Counted from the first letter of the stretch, positions 24,521 to 32,923 are shown. The stretch: 36,294 nucleotides of DNA from Nocardia sienata NBRC 100364 (GCF_001613205.1 NZ_BDBX01000064.1:1-36294); one strand, 5' to 3'. Made by a program: numbers and translations. The notes: generated by a model from the sequence alone, not told the origin.

Positions 24521-24981
24521 TCACCGGCCCACGCAGACAGCACCCGGCCCGTTCGGCGTAATCGGCTCCGAGCGGCCGCGCTCCACTTTCCTTCCATCCG
24601 GCGCGCTCGCGACGCCGGATCTCCGGCCTCGGCTCGCCGACGCGGGCCGGTCATCGCTTCCGGAGAAGGTTTCCCGCGGCAATGGCGGTTGCCGCGGGAA
24701 GCATGAGACGATGGCCGGCCCCCGGCGGCGAGCCGGACGACGACCGGCCGACGAGCCCGGCCGCGCGGGAGACCGGCGGACCGCGCCGCGCCGGAGACCG
24801 GGCCCGGCGACGGTCCGACGCGCCGAACCGCGCGGTGGCCGTCGGCCGGCCGGGCGCCCCGAGCCTCCGGTACGCCTGCTCGTAGCATGTGCCCGAGCCA
24901 CGGTGACCTCCGGCGGAGCGGACCGGCGGACCGGGCGATCGGTACAGCGGCGCGACGAGCCGGGACGGGACAGGGAGTGCG
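24521..24981. other. 461-bp intergenic region upstream of the histidine kinase
   Basis: No convincing gene: open frames here are arginine-rich and in no recognised family. The notable element is a strong hairpin at 24671-24700 (separate entry). A smaller perfect palindrome, GCCGGA-TC-TCCGGC, lies at about 24613-24626. The right 80 bases, GC-rich with an AGGGAG ribosome-binding site before 24982, must hold the kinase promoter, but no clear boxes were found. Confidence 0.5.
24671..24700. terminator. Perfect 12-bp hairpin (terminator or operator)
   Basis: TTCCCGCGGCAA and TTGCCGCGGGAA pair perfectly around the loop TGGCGG; the stem grows by a G-U and a G-C pair outward. It is 150 bp after the secreted-protein stop and 281 bp before the kinase start, so it may end the first transcript or be a protein-binding palindrome. 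No U-tract. Confidence 0.5.
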
Positions 24982-26151
24982 ATGACCGCGACCTTGCTCA
25001 CCGTGTCCGGCGCGGCGGTGCTGATAGCCGCGGCACTGCTCGTCTGGGCGCGCCCGCGGCGGATGGTCACCACCCCCGCCGAACGCGCGGTGCACACGGC
25101 GTTGCACACCGCCTCGCTGGCGGCCCGGCCGCTGCGCCGGGGCCTCACCCGGGAGTCCGCGCAGGAGGCGGCCCCGCATCTGCGGGCTCTGGTCGGGGCC
25201 GAGGGTTTCGGGGTGAGCGATCCCGACGGCGAACTCCTGGCCTGGGACGGCGTCCACGAGCCACTGGCCGCCGAGTTCACCGGCACGGCCCGGCGAGCCG
25301 TCACGGCGCAGCGGCCCGTACTCGCGCATCTGCCCGATACCGATCATCCGGGGCGCACCCTGGTCACCCAGCCGTTGCTCAGCGACAACGGTACCGTTGT
25401 GGGCGCGCTGGGGATGGTCACCGGGAACCGACCGGGCCCGGGCGCGCTCGGTGCGCTGGCCGAGGTCGCCCGGTATGCCTGCGGCCAATTGGAACTCGCC
25501 GAACTCGACGCCTCCCGGGCCCGGCTCGACCGCGCCGAAGTCCGCGCGCTGCGCGCCCAGATCAGCCCGCATTTCATCTACAACGCCTTGAACACCATCG
25601 CGTCGTTCGTCCGTACCGACCCGGGACGGGCGCGGGAACTGATCCTGGATTTCGCGGATTTCACCCGGTACTCGTTCCGCGACGCCGGGGAGTACACGGT
25701 GCTGGCCGACGAACTCAGCAATATCGAACGCTATCTCGAACTCGAACGCGCCCGGTTCGGTCCGGCGCTGCAGGTACGGTTACGGATCGCCCCCGAGGTA
25801 CTCGGCGTCACACTGCCCTTCCTGGCCCTGCAACCGCTGGTGGAGAATGCCGTACGCCACGGGCTGGCGGCCACGCCGGGCGGTGGCACGGTCACTATCG
25901 AGGCACTGGACGCCGGGACCGACTGTGTACTCAGTGTGGAGGACGACGGCGCCGGTATGGATCCCGACCTGCTGCGGTCCGGATCACTGGATACGGCCGC
26001 GGAGGGAGCGCATATCGGCCTGGCCAATGTGGACGACCGGTTACGCGCCGCCTTCGGCAACGACTACGGGCTGGTGGTGGATACCGCACCCGGCGCCGGG
26101 ACCAGAGTGAGTATGCGAGTGCCCAAGTTCCGCCCCGGTATCCGGCCATGA
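24982..26151 (+). CDS. LytS-type sensor histidine kinase
   Basis: A 389-residue kinase. One N-terminal membrane helix (residues 5-23) is followed by a cytoplasmic GAF-like sensor region (about 35-170, ending GTVVGALGMVTG and ARYACGQLELAEL), the His_kinase domain of the LytS class with the phosphorylated His197 in QISPHFIYNALNTI, and a HATPase (PLVENAVRHGL, DDGAGM, HIGLANVDDRL). LytS-class kinases pair with LytTR response regulators; the only one here is at 30573-31325 on the minus strand, at the far end of the symporter block. With a single membrane helix and an internal sensor, the signal may be cytoplasmic or passed from a symporter. The start is an ATG with AGGGAG upstream. Confidence 0.92.
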   Translation: MTATLLTVSGAAVLIAAALLVWARPRRMVTTPAERAVHTALHTASLAARPLRRGLTRESAQEAAPHLRALVGAEGFGVSDPDGELLAWDGVHEPLAAEFTGTARRAVTAQRPVLAHLPDTDHPGRTLVTQPLLSDNGTVVGALGMVTGNRPGPGALGALAEVARYACGQLELAELDASRARLDRAEVRALRAQISPHFIYNALNTIASFVRTDPGRARELILDFADFTRYSFRDAGEYTVLADELSNIERYLELERARFGPALQVRLRIAPEVLGVTLPFLALQPLVENAVRHGLAATPGGGTVTIEALDAGTDCVLSVEDDGAGMDPDLLRSGSLDTAAEGAHIGLANVDDRLRAAFGNDYGLVVDTAPGAGTRVSMRVPKFRPGIRP

Positions 26152-26166
26152 CGCGATAACGGCCGA

Positions 26167-26193
26167 GCCCCGCTCACCCTCACAGAGCGGGGT
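26167..26193 (+). terminator. Hairpin terminator of the histidine kinase gene
   Basis: CCCCGCTC (26168-26175) pairs with GAGCGGGG (26185-26192) around a 9-nt loop, with a flanking G-U pair. It begins 15 bases after the kinase stop. Confidence 0.65.
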
Positions 26194-26220
26194 CCGGCCG
26201 GCCTGCGCCGAGCAGTACGC

Positions 26221-26252
26221 GGCCCGGATGCCGCCGACACGGCATCCGGGCC
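26221..26252 (-). terminator. Perfect 13-bp hairpin terminator of the symporter operon
   Basis: GGCCCGGATGCCG pairs perfectly with CGGCATCCGGGCC around the loop CCGACA. It begins 5 bases past the symporter stop on the minus strand. Together with the hairpin at 26167-26193 it insulates the two converging transcripts. Confidence 0.75.
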
Positions 26253-26257
26253 CGCAC

Positions 26258-27892
26258 TCAGTGCGCGACCGCTTTCTCGGCGCCGACCCCGGTCAGCGCC
26301 CTGACCTCCATCTCCGCGGCCTTCGCCGGATCTTCGGTGTCCTTGCCGCCGAGGTAGGTGCCGACCACGCCGAGCACGAATGCCAGCGGAATGGACACGA
26401 TCCCCGGGTTGGACAGTGGGAACCAGTCGAAATCCAGGTCCGGCAGCATCGCGGTCGGCGATCCGGAGACCGCCGGGGAGAACACGATCAGCACGACCGT
26501 GGAGATCAGCCCGCCGTACATGCTGAACAGCGCTCCGGTGGTGTTGAACCGCCGCCAGAACAGCGAGTACAGGATGGTCGGCAGGTTCGCCGAGGCCGCG
26601 ACCGCGAACGCCAGCGCCACCAGGAAGGCGATGTTCTGGCCGTTGGCCAGGATGCCCAGGGCGATGGCCAGCACGCCGATCACCACCGCGGTGATCCGGG
26701 AGACCCGGACCTGGGCGGCATCGTCGGCTTTGCCACGTCGGATGACATTGGCGTAGATATCGTGGGCGAAGGAGGCCGAGGCCGTGATGGTGAGTCCGGC
26801 GACCACCGCGAGAATGGTCGCGAACGCCACCGCCGAGATGATGCCCAGCAGGATCACGCCGCCGAGTTCGAAGGCCAGCAGCGGCGCCGCGGCGTTCTGG
26901 CCCCCGGCCGCGCCGAGGATCCGGTCCGGGCCGACGATGGCCGCCGCGCCGTAGCCGAGCACCAGGGTGAACAGGTAGAAGGCGCCGATCAGCGCGATCG
27001 CCCAGACCACCGAGCGGCGGGCCTCCTTGGCGGTCGGCACGGTGTAGAAGCGCATCAGCACATGCGGCAGGCCCGCGGTGCCCAGTACCAGCGCCAGGCC
27101 GAGCGAGACGAAGTTCAGTTTCGACATCTCGCTGCCGCCGTACTGCGCGCCGGGAGCGAGGACATCGCGCGCGGCAACCTTCGCGTTCTCGGAGCCGCCG
27201 ATCGCGCTCTGCGCACCGGAAAGGATGCCGGAGGGATCGAACCCGAACTTCGCCAGCACCATCACCGTCATCACCGCGGCGCCCGCGATCAGCAGGACCG
27301 CCTTGATGATCTGCACCCAGGTGGTGCCCTTCATCCCGCCCACCAGGACGTACACGATCATCAGCACACCGACCACGGCGATCACCACGGCCTGCCCGGT
27401 TTTACTGGACACATCCAGCAGCAGGGCCACCAGACCACCGGCGCCGGCCATCTGGGCGAGCAGGTAGAACAGCGAGACGGCCAGGGTGCTGATCGCGGCG
27501 GCGGTGCGCACGGGCCGCTGCTTCAGCCGGAAGCTCAGCACATCGGCCATGGTGAACTTGCCGGTGTTGCGCAGCATCTCGGCCACCAGCAGCAGGGCCA
27601 CCAGCCAGGCGACGAGGAATCCGATCGAATAGAGGAAGCCGTCGTAGCCGTAGACCGCGATGGCGCCGGCGATTCCGAGGAAACTCGCCGCGGACAGATA
27701 GTCCCCGGCGATGGCGATCCCGTTCTGCGGCCCGGTGAATCCGCGGCCACCGGTGAAATAGTCGGTGGCGCCGGAGGTATTGCGGCCCGCCCAGAACACC
27801 ACAATCATGGTGACCACGACGAACAGCGCGAAGATGGCGATATTGGCGACCGGATTGCCGACCGTGGCGTCGGCGGCCTGCAGCGTGGTCAC
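26258..27892 (-). CDS. Cation/monocarboxylate symporter of the SSS family (ActP/MctC-like)
   Basis: A 544-residue sodium:solute symporter with about 13 membrane helices. Family signatures: GRGFTGPQNGIAIAGDYLSAASFLGIAG (about 49-76), KFTMADVLSFRL, GGMKGTTWVQIIKAVLL, and GLPHVLMRFYTVPTAKEARRS. It resembles E. coli ActP and Corynebacterium MctC, which carry acetate, propionate and pyruvate into the cell with cations. Its start overlaps the stop of the DUF485 gene by 4 bases (ATGA), the pair typical of acetate-permease operons. The operon is probably controlled by the LytS/LytTR pair around it. The exact substrate is inferred. Confidence 0.94.
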   Translation of the reverse strand: MTTLQAADATVGNPVANIAIFALFVVVTMIVVFWAGRNTSGATDYFTGGRGFTGPQNGIAIAGDYLSAASFLGIAGAIAVYGYDGFLYSIGFLVAWLVALLLVAEMLRNTGKFTMADVLSFRLKQRPVRTAAAISTLAVSLFYLLAQMAGAGGLVALLLDVSSKTGQAVVIAVVGVLMIVYVLVGGMKGTTWVQIIKAVLLIAGAAVMTVMVLAKFGFDPSGILSGAQSAIGGSENAKVAARDVLAPGAQYGGSEMSKLNFVSLGLALVLGTAGLPHVLMRFYTVPTAKEARRSVVWAIALIGAFYLFTLVLGYGAAAIVGPDRILGAAGGQNAAAPLLAFELGGVILLGIISAVAFATILAVVAGLTITASASFAHDIYANVIRRGKADDAAQVRVSRITAVVIGVLAIALGILANGQNIAFLVALAFAVAASANLPTILYSLFWRRFNTTGALFSMYGGLISTVVLIVFSPAVSGSPTAMLPDLDFDWFPLSNPGIVSIPLAFVLGVVGTYLGGKDTEDPAKAAEMEVRALTGVGAEKAVAH

Positions 27893-28242
27893 GACCGGTT
27901 TCCTTCCAGTTCGGCGCGTAGCGCGGCGGCCCGCGGGTCCAATTCCCGGTTGGCGAATCGGACGTAGAGGCCGGTGATCAGGAAGGTCGAGACGAACTGG
28001 CCCAGCCCCAGCAGCAGTCCGATATTGACCTCACCGAACACCGGAGTGGCCATGAAATCGTGCGCGTAGGCGCCGAGCAGCACATAGCCGAGGTACCAGA
28101 GCAGGAACAGGGCGGCCATGGGGAAAATGAAGCGGCGCAGCCGGTTACGGAGTTCCTGGAACTCCGGGCTCTCCTGCGCGGCGACGAAATCGGGTGGCGG
28201 GTCGGCCCGCTCCCCGCTTTTGTCGAGATCGATATCGGTCAT
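27889..28242 (-). CDS. DUF485 small membrane protein, partner of the symporter
   Basis: 117 residues with two membrane helices (about 39-57 and 73-93) joined by a short loop, preceded by the family sequence ESPEFQELRNRLRRFIFPMAALFLLWYLGYV. DUF485 proteins (YjcH in E. coli) lie directly upstream of actP-type symporters and probably act with them. A GAGGGA ribosome-binding site precedes the ATG; TAATAC (28273-28268 on the minus strand) is a possible -10 box, so the operon promoter lies in the 162 bp before it. The stop overlaps the start of the downstream symporter gene. Confidence 0.92.
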   Translation of the reverse strand: MTDIDLDKSGERADPPPDFVAAQESPEFQELRNRLRRFIFPMAALFLLWYLGYVLLGAYAHDFMATPVFGEVNIGLLLGLGQFVSTFLITGLYVRFANRELDPRAAALRAELEGNRS

Positions 28243-28404
28243 GCCGGGTCCCTCATCATGTGGCGTGTATTACCTGAGCAGAAGGTAGCGGGCCGGCGGC
28301 GGTGCAGGACCCTTGTGATGGGGGTCACTCGGTAGAGACGGGTAAGTGTGCGGTGAGCGGTCGCTGGGCCGCGACGAGCGGTCGGACCCGATCGCTGCCG
28401 CCGA

Positions 28405-30159
28405 TCAGTCCGGGCGGTGCCCGGGTACGCGGTCGGCGCCCATGCCCAGGCGCTCGGGCGCGTGCATCCGGACGAACGCCCGGCCCACCCCCGGCGAGCG
28501 CGGGGTGCAGCGGCTGACGAGGACCATGGTCGCGAAGGCCAGCGGAACCGCCACCGCCGCCGGGTATCCGAGCAGCGCCGCGGCCCAGCCGTCCGCCAGG
28601 TGACCGGAGACGCCGCCGAGCACCGAGACCAGGGTCGCCGCGCCCGCCACGGTGCCACCGATCACCAGACCGGCGGCCGCGCCCACCGCGGTGAGGCCCC
28701 GCCACCAGATGCCGAGGACCAGCAGCGGGCACAAGGTCGCGGCCGCGAGCGAGAACGCCAGCCCCACCGTACGGGACAGGTCCAGCGAGACCACGCCCAG
28801 CGACAGTGCCAGCGGCACCGCACCGGCGACCAGCGCCGCGATCCGGAAATCCCGGATCCGCCCGCGCAGCACATCCGTACTCAGCACACCGGCGATACTC
28901 ACCACCAGCCCCGAGGAGGTGGACAGAAAAGCGGCCATGGCGCCCGCCGCGACCAGCGCCGCCAGCAGCTGCCCGGGCAGTCCCGCCAGTGCCGACGAGG
29001 GCAGCAGCAGGACCGCGGCGTCGGAGGTACCGGTGATCAGCAGTTGCGGCACGTAGAGCCGGGCGAAGACGCCCAGCAGTACCGGGAACAGGTAGAAGGT
29101 GCCGACCAGCGCGATCACGGCGAGCGCGGTCCAGCGGGCGGCCCGGCCGTCGCGGTTGGTGTAGAAGCGCACGAGGACATGCGGCAATCCCATAGTGCCC
29201 AGGAACGTGGCGATCATCAGCGAGTACACCTGATACCGCGGATGCGGTCCGGCGAAACCGCCGCCGGGCAGCAGCCAGTGCGCGCCGTCGGCGGGGGCGC
29301 CCGCCACCACCGGCACCGCCGCGCCCGGTTCGAGCACCAGCCGGGTGTCGCGGGCCAGTTCGTGGATACCCGCCGCCAGCAGGACCGGGCCGTCCACCCC
29401 GCGGTCGTCCATTACCCCGTGCACCGCGACCCATTGCGGCGCGGCCAATTGCACGAGTACCGGGGTGGTCACCTCCACCGTGGTCTGTTCGCTCACCGTC
29501 GGCGGGGCGGGCGCGCCGAGTTCGCGATCGCCGCCGGGCCGGTCGGCGGCGAAGAAATGCACCAGCAGAACGAGCGCGGGCAACGCCACCGCGGTCAGTT
29601 TCAGCCAGTACTGAAAGGCCTGGACCAGGGTTATCGACCGCATCCCTCCGGAGACGACATTGACCACCACGATCACCGCCACCGCGACCGCACCCACCCA
29701 GCCCGGTACCCCCAGCAGAATGCGCAGCGTCAGCCCGGCGCCCTGGAACTGCGGGATCACATATACCGCGCACACCAGCACCACCACCACGGCGGCGAGA
29801 CGGCGCAACCGCGGCGAACCCCACCGGAACTCGGCGAAATCGGGCACGGTGTAGGCCCCGGACCGCCGCAGCGGCGCCGCCACGAAGAGCAGCAGCGCCA
29901 GATACCCGGCGGTGAAACCCACCGGGTACCACAGGGCATCGGCGCCATATTTGGCGATCAGTCCGGCGACCCCGAGGAACGACGCGGCGGACAGATACTC
30001 ACCGGAAACGGCGGCGGCGTTCCAGCGTGGACCGACACTGCGGGAGGCCACCAGGAAATCCGAGGTCGTGCGCGCCCAGCGCACCCCGTACACACCGAGG
30101 ACGACCGTCGCCAGCGCCGCCGCGAGCAGCGCCGCCACCGTGAGGCCGGACGCGGTCAC
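28405..30159 (-). CDS. Second SSS-family symporter with large hydrophilic loop
   Basis: 584 residues. The core is that of a sodium:solute symporter: SVGPRWNAAAVSGEYLSAASFLGVAG (41-66), AYTVPDFAEFRW, GGMRSITLVQAFQYWLKL (171-188) and TMGLPHVLVRFYTNRDGRAARW. It differs from the ActP-like neighbour by a hydrophilic, beta-rich insert of about 100 residues (207-308, with TTVEVTTPVLVQL and DTRLVLEPGAAVPVV), roughly twice as long as the same region of the neighbour. It starts at GTG 30159, 48 bp after the small membrane protein gene. Its C-terminal tail is longer and polar (MHAPERLGMGADRVPGHRPD). The substrate is unknown; it may act in transport or as a transporter-like sensor for the kinase. Confidence 0.9.
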   Translation of the reverse strand: MTASGLTVAALLAAALATVVLGVYGVRWARTTSDFLVASRSVGPRWNAAAVSGEYLSAASFLGVAGLIAKYGADALWYPVGFTAGYLALLLFVAAPLRRSGAYTVPDFAEFRWGSPRLRRLAAVVVVLVCAVYVIPQFQGAGLTLRILLGVPGWVGAVAVAVIVVVNVVSGGMRSITLVQAFQYWLKLTAVALPALVLLVHFFAADRPGGDRELGAPAPPTVSEQTTVEVTTPVLVQLAAPQWVAVHGVMDDRGVDGPVLLAAGIHELARDTRLVLEPGAAVPVVAGAPADGAHWLLPGGGFAGPHPRYQVYSLMIATFLGTMGLPHVLVRFYTNRDGRAARWTALAVIALVGTFYLFPVLLGVFARLYVPQLLITGTSDAAVLLLPSSALAGLPGQLLAALVAAGAMAAFLSTSSGLVVSIAGVLSTDVLRGRIRDFRIAALVAGAVPLALSLGVVSLDLSRTVGLAFSLAAATLCPLLVLGIWWRGLTAVGAAAGLVIGGTVAGAATLVSVLGGVSGHLADGWAAALLGYPAAVAVPLAFATMVLVSRCTPRSPGVGRAFVRMHAPERLGMGADRVPGHRPD

Positions 30160-30207
30160 CGTCCCGGCCTGCGGATCGGCCGGGTCCGGGCCCCCGACAC
30201 GGGCCGC

Positions 30208-30576
30208 TCAATCACCGGTGAGCTCGAGGAAATCGTTCTCGTTGCGCTCGGACAGCCGCAGGTACACCCGTCCGGTGAGCCACAGCAGCGGATAGGCCGC
30301 TCCTCCCAGCACCAGCCACGGCAGCCGGATACCCAGCACCACGGTCTCGGCCACCGCGGTCACCCCGAACAGCAGTGGGAGCGCGGCGAGGAGCAGGGCG
30401 ATCACCAGACCACAGCTCAGGGCCAACCCCAGTTGCGCCCGGATCAGTCCGCCGATCAGCGCCTCGCCGATCTCGGTCTGCTCGGCGACCTCCACCCGGG
30501 TCCGGACGCGGCGCGCGCCCCGGCGTTCGGCGAGCACCACCCGCCGGCGCGGCGGCCGCGGTGCGGGGCCGATCAT
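30208..30576 (-). CDS. Small membrane protein between LytTR regulator and symporter
   Basis: 122 residues: an Arg-rich N-terminus (about 1-35), two hydrophobic helices (about 48-71 and 83-101) and a polar tail ending NENDFLELTGD. Size, two helices and location upstream of an SSS symporter parallel the DUF485 partner of the other symporter, although the sequence is not DUF485-like. Its start overlaps the stop of the response regulator gene by 4 bases, so the two are co-translated. It is probably an accessory subunit of the second symporter; this is inferred from context only. Confidence 0.8.
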   Translation of the reverse strand: MIGPAPRPPRRRVVLAERRGARRVRTRVEVAEQTEIGEALIGGLIRAQLGLALSCGLVIALLLAALPLLFGVTAVAETVVLGIRLPWLVLGGAAYPLLWLTGRVYLRLSERNENDFLELTGD

Positions 30577-31325
30577 CGCCGCTCCGGCGACGGATGCGGT
30601 CCGTGCACCAGCCGCTGTTTGAGTTCGCGCACCTGGCGACGGCTCACCGGGAGCTCCACCCGCTGCGCCCCGCGCAGACAGACCAGCGTGCCCGAGCCCA
30701 CCGTCCGCAGCCCGGTCACCCGCCCGAGCGCCACCAGGTACGAGCGGTGCACCCGTAGGAAATCCTCGCGCCAGCGGTCCTGCAACGCCGAGAGCGGAAT
30801 GCGCACCAGATGAGAACCGGTGTCGGTGTGCAGCCGGGCGTAGTCGCCCTCTGCTTCCACCCAGTTCACCTGCGACCGGTGCACCAGCGTGGTGACCCCG
30901 CCGAGCTCGACCGGAATAACTTCGTGCCCCCCGGCCGGACCCGGGTCCGGTTCCGGATCGGTGCGGGCCAGGCGGTCGGCGATCCGCCGCACCGCGGCGC
31001 CCAGCCGCTGCTGCCGCACCGGTTTGAGCAGGTAGTCCACCGCGCCCAGATCGAACGCGGCCACCGCGTGATCCTCGTGCGCGGTGACGAAGACGATCGC
31101 CGGCGGGTGCACGAATTCGGCGAGCACCCCGGCCAGTTCCATACCGTCCAGGCCGGGCATATTGATATCCAGGAAAACCACGTCGACCGCATGTGCCCGC
31201 AGAATCCGCAACGCGCCGGTCGCGTCGGCGGCACCGTGCAGGTCGGTCACCGCGGGCTCGGCGCGCAGCAGATAGAGCAACTCGTCCAGCGCCGGCTGCT
31301 CGTCGTCCACGGCCAGCACCCGCAT
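30573..31325 (-). CDS. LytTR-family response regulator
   Basis: 250 residues. The receiver domain (1-120) has the acidic pair Asp7/Asp8 (LAVDDEQ), the phosphorylated Asp53 in VVFLDINMPGLDG, Thr81 and Lys101 in YLLKPV. The LytTR DNA-binding domain follows a short linker (about 140-240): VNWVEAEGDYARLHT, LSALQDRWREDFLRVHRSYLV, ELPVSRRQVRELKQRL. LytTR proteins bind paired direct repeats upstream of target promoters; none could be made out with confidence. The start ATG 31325 has GGAAGGG 8 bases upstream; the longer frame to 31637 is the antisense of the VOC gene. Likely partner: the LytS kinase at 24982-26151. Target: probably the symporter genes. Confidence 0.93.
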   Translation of the reverse strand: MRVLAVDDEQPALDELLYLLRAEPAVTDLHGAADATGALRILRAHAVDVVFLDINMPGLDGMELAGVLAEFVHPPAIVFVTAHEDHAVAAFDLGAVDYLLKPVRQQRLGAAVRRIADRLARTDPEPDPGPAGGHEVIPVELGGVTTLVHRSQVNWVEAEGDYARLHTDTGSHLVRIPLSALQDRWREDFLRVHRSYLVALGRVTGLRTVGSGTLVCLRGAQRVELPVSRRQVRELKQRLVHGPHPSPERR

Positions 31326-31410
31326 CTGCCAGACCCTTCCTGCTCCATCGACTCGCCCATGGTAGTCATCGGGGTCCGGCCGCGGGTCCGGTACCGGGGT
31401 TCGGGGCCGG

Positions 31411-31872
31411 TCAGGATCCGAGCTGGTCCATTCGCCGTTGCATTTCCTCGGGCTCGATATCCTCCACATGGGTGGCGACGGTCCACTGGTGACCCCAGGG
31501 GTCCACGAACGAACCGGTCCGGTCACCGTAGAACTGGGTCTGCGGGGCACTGATCTCGGTAGCGCCGCCGGTGAGCGCCGCGGCGTGCGCCGCATCCACA
31601 TCCGGGACGTAGACGTAGAGGTTGACCGGGGTGCCACCGATCGAATGCGGGTCCCGGAACGCCATATCCGGGGCGGGGTCGCCGAGCATCAGCACCGAAT
31701 TGCCGATCAGGAGTTCACAGTGCATCACGGTGTCGTCGGGGCCCGGGATCCGCATCCGTTCGGTGGCCCCCAGTACCCGTTTGTAGAACTCCACCGCGTC
31801 CGCGGCTCCGGCGATCGCCAGACCGGGGGAAATAGTGGGATAACCTTCGGGAACAGGGAGGACATCGGACAT
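31411..31872 (-). CDS. VOC-family (glyoxalase/PhnB-like) protein
   Basis: 153 residues, PhnB/glyoxalase-like fold: PTISPGLAIAGAADAVEFYKRVLGATERMRI (residues 12-42), an MHCELLIGNSVLMLGDP strand pair, VNLYVYVPDVDAAHAAALTGGATE and SFVDPWGHQWTVATHVEDIE (121-140). His51/Glu53 (MHCEL) and the DPWGHQW region are the usual metal or substrate positions. Function unknown; relatives include bleomycin-resistance proteins and PhnB. The start ATG 31872 has a perfect GGAGGT 6 bases upstream. An in-frame GTG at 31908, preceded by TAGGCT, would add 12 residues. It lies upstream of the LytTR gene in the same direction, 85 bp away, and may be a separate unit. Confidence 0.9.
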   Translation of the reverse strand: MSDVLPVPEGYPTISPGLAIAGAADAVEFYKRVLGATERMRIPGPDDTVMHCELLIGNSVLMLGDPAPDMAFRDPHSIGGTPVNLYVYVPDVDAAHAAALTGGATEISAPQTQFYGDRTGSFVDPWGHQWTVATHVEDIEPEEMQRRMDQLGS

Positions 31873-31965
31873 CACGGGACCTCCGTCTCGCAGAGTTGTG
31901 TCGGACACCTGTGAGCCTATGCCCGGTTCGGCGCCGATGGCCTCCGACGAACCCGACCAGCCGGA

Positions 31966-32910
31966 TCAGCCGCCCCAGCTGACGTTGGTCTCGATGACCT
32001 GACGCAGCACCGTCGAGGTGCGCGGATCGCGGTAGTACTGGTGGCCGCCGATCGAGATCGACCCGGCCACCGGCAGCGGCAGGCCGAGATCCACGGTGAT
32101 ATCTCCGCTGCCCTGCATCGCGTAGTCCTCGATTTCGAGCATGCCGGCCTCGTTGGGCAGATCCCAGATACTCGATTTCGGCGTCTGGGTGACGTCGAGC
32201 CGGATGGACAATCGCCCACCGTCACGGGCGACCAAGGTGGCCGTGGTGACCTGGTCGAGGTCGACGCCGCCGCCCACGGTCTGCTGTACCCGCCATACCG
32301 CGCCCACCCCGACCGGTTCGTCGGGAAAGGTGACTGATCGGTAGACCGCCTGGTAAAAGGCTTGTTCCAAGGCGGCCCGCGCCGAATTCGAGGTATCGGG
32401 GGCCGGCGCCAGACGCAGCGCGGTGATCCCGCCGAGTTCACTCATCTCGAACCCGGCGTGTGTTCCGTCGGCGGCGGTCAGCGCCTCCGACAGCGCCGGA
32501 TCCGAAGTCGTCACCGAACCGAGGGTGAGCTCCACTGCGCCGGCATCGGTGGTGGCGGTCATCGGGATGGTCAGCGCCGGACTGGAGAAATCGCGCACCT
32601 GCTGGGTATCGATCTGCTGCTGGATACGGTGATCGGTACGCAATGTCACCGCCTGGACCGTGCCCTCGTGGTAGGAGGGCCGCAACATGGAACGGGGCTC
32701 CTCGCCGTGGTCCACCGTGGTGACCACGGCCGCCGCGATCGGGACAGTGACCTCACCTATTCCGAGCGGTTCGGTGCCGTCGGCCTCGGCCCCGGAGTCG
32801 CCGCCGTCGCCGCAGCCGGAACCGAACGCGGTGAGACCCACCGCGAGAACCACCATCAGCACTCTGGACCTTGCCAGGCGGGGCGTGGGAAACGAACACA
32901 ACACCGTCAC
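31966..32910 (-). CDS. Lipoprotein of unknown function (DUF6263-like)
   Basis: 314 residues from GTG 32910. An N-terminus with PRLARSR is followed by a hydrophobic core (VLMVVLAVGLTAF) and a cysteine at residue 33 in GSGCGDGG, so it is probably a lipoprotein, although glycine instead of Leu/Val/Ile at -3 is unusual. The mature part is beta-rich with repeated TAVxLxLxx strands; PVGVGAVWRVQQTV and LEIEDYAMQGSGDITVDLGLP are reminiscent of actinobacterial lipoproteins I would place with DUF6263, but not firmly. The start is chosen because TAGGCT (32923-32918) ends 7 bases before it (leaderless) and the basic residues are needed for export. ATG 32856 would leave no positive charge. Confidence 0.8.
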   Translation of the reverse strand: MTVLCSFPTPRLARSRVLMVVLAVGLTAFGSGCGDGGDSGAEADGTEPLGIGEVTVPIAAAVVTTVDHGEEPRSMLRPSYHEGTVQAVTLRTDHRIQQQIDTQQVRDFSSPALTIPMTATTDAGAVELTLGSVTTSDPALSEALTAADGTHAGFEMSELGGITALRLAPAPDTSNSARAALEQAFYQAVYRSVTFPDEPVGVGAVWRVQQTVGGGVDLDQVTTATLVARDGGRLSIRLDVTQTPKSSIWDLPNEAGMLEIEDYAMQGSGDITVDLGLPLPVAGSISIGGHQYYRDPRTSTVLRQVIETNVSWGG

Positions 32911-32917
32911 GCCCGAC

Positions 32918-32923
32918 AGCCTA
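32918..32923 (-). promoter_or_regulatory. -10 box of the lipoprotein gene
   Basis: TAGGCT on the minus strand, 7 bases before GTG 32910, indicating a leaderless transcript. No clear -35 box was found. Confidence 0.45.

Noticed and set aside
28417..30813. Plus-strand open frame of about 798 codons opposite the second symporter
   Set aside because: Antisense shadow; Gln/Arg/His-rich, no domain.
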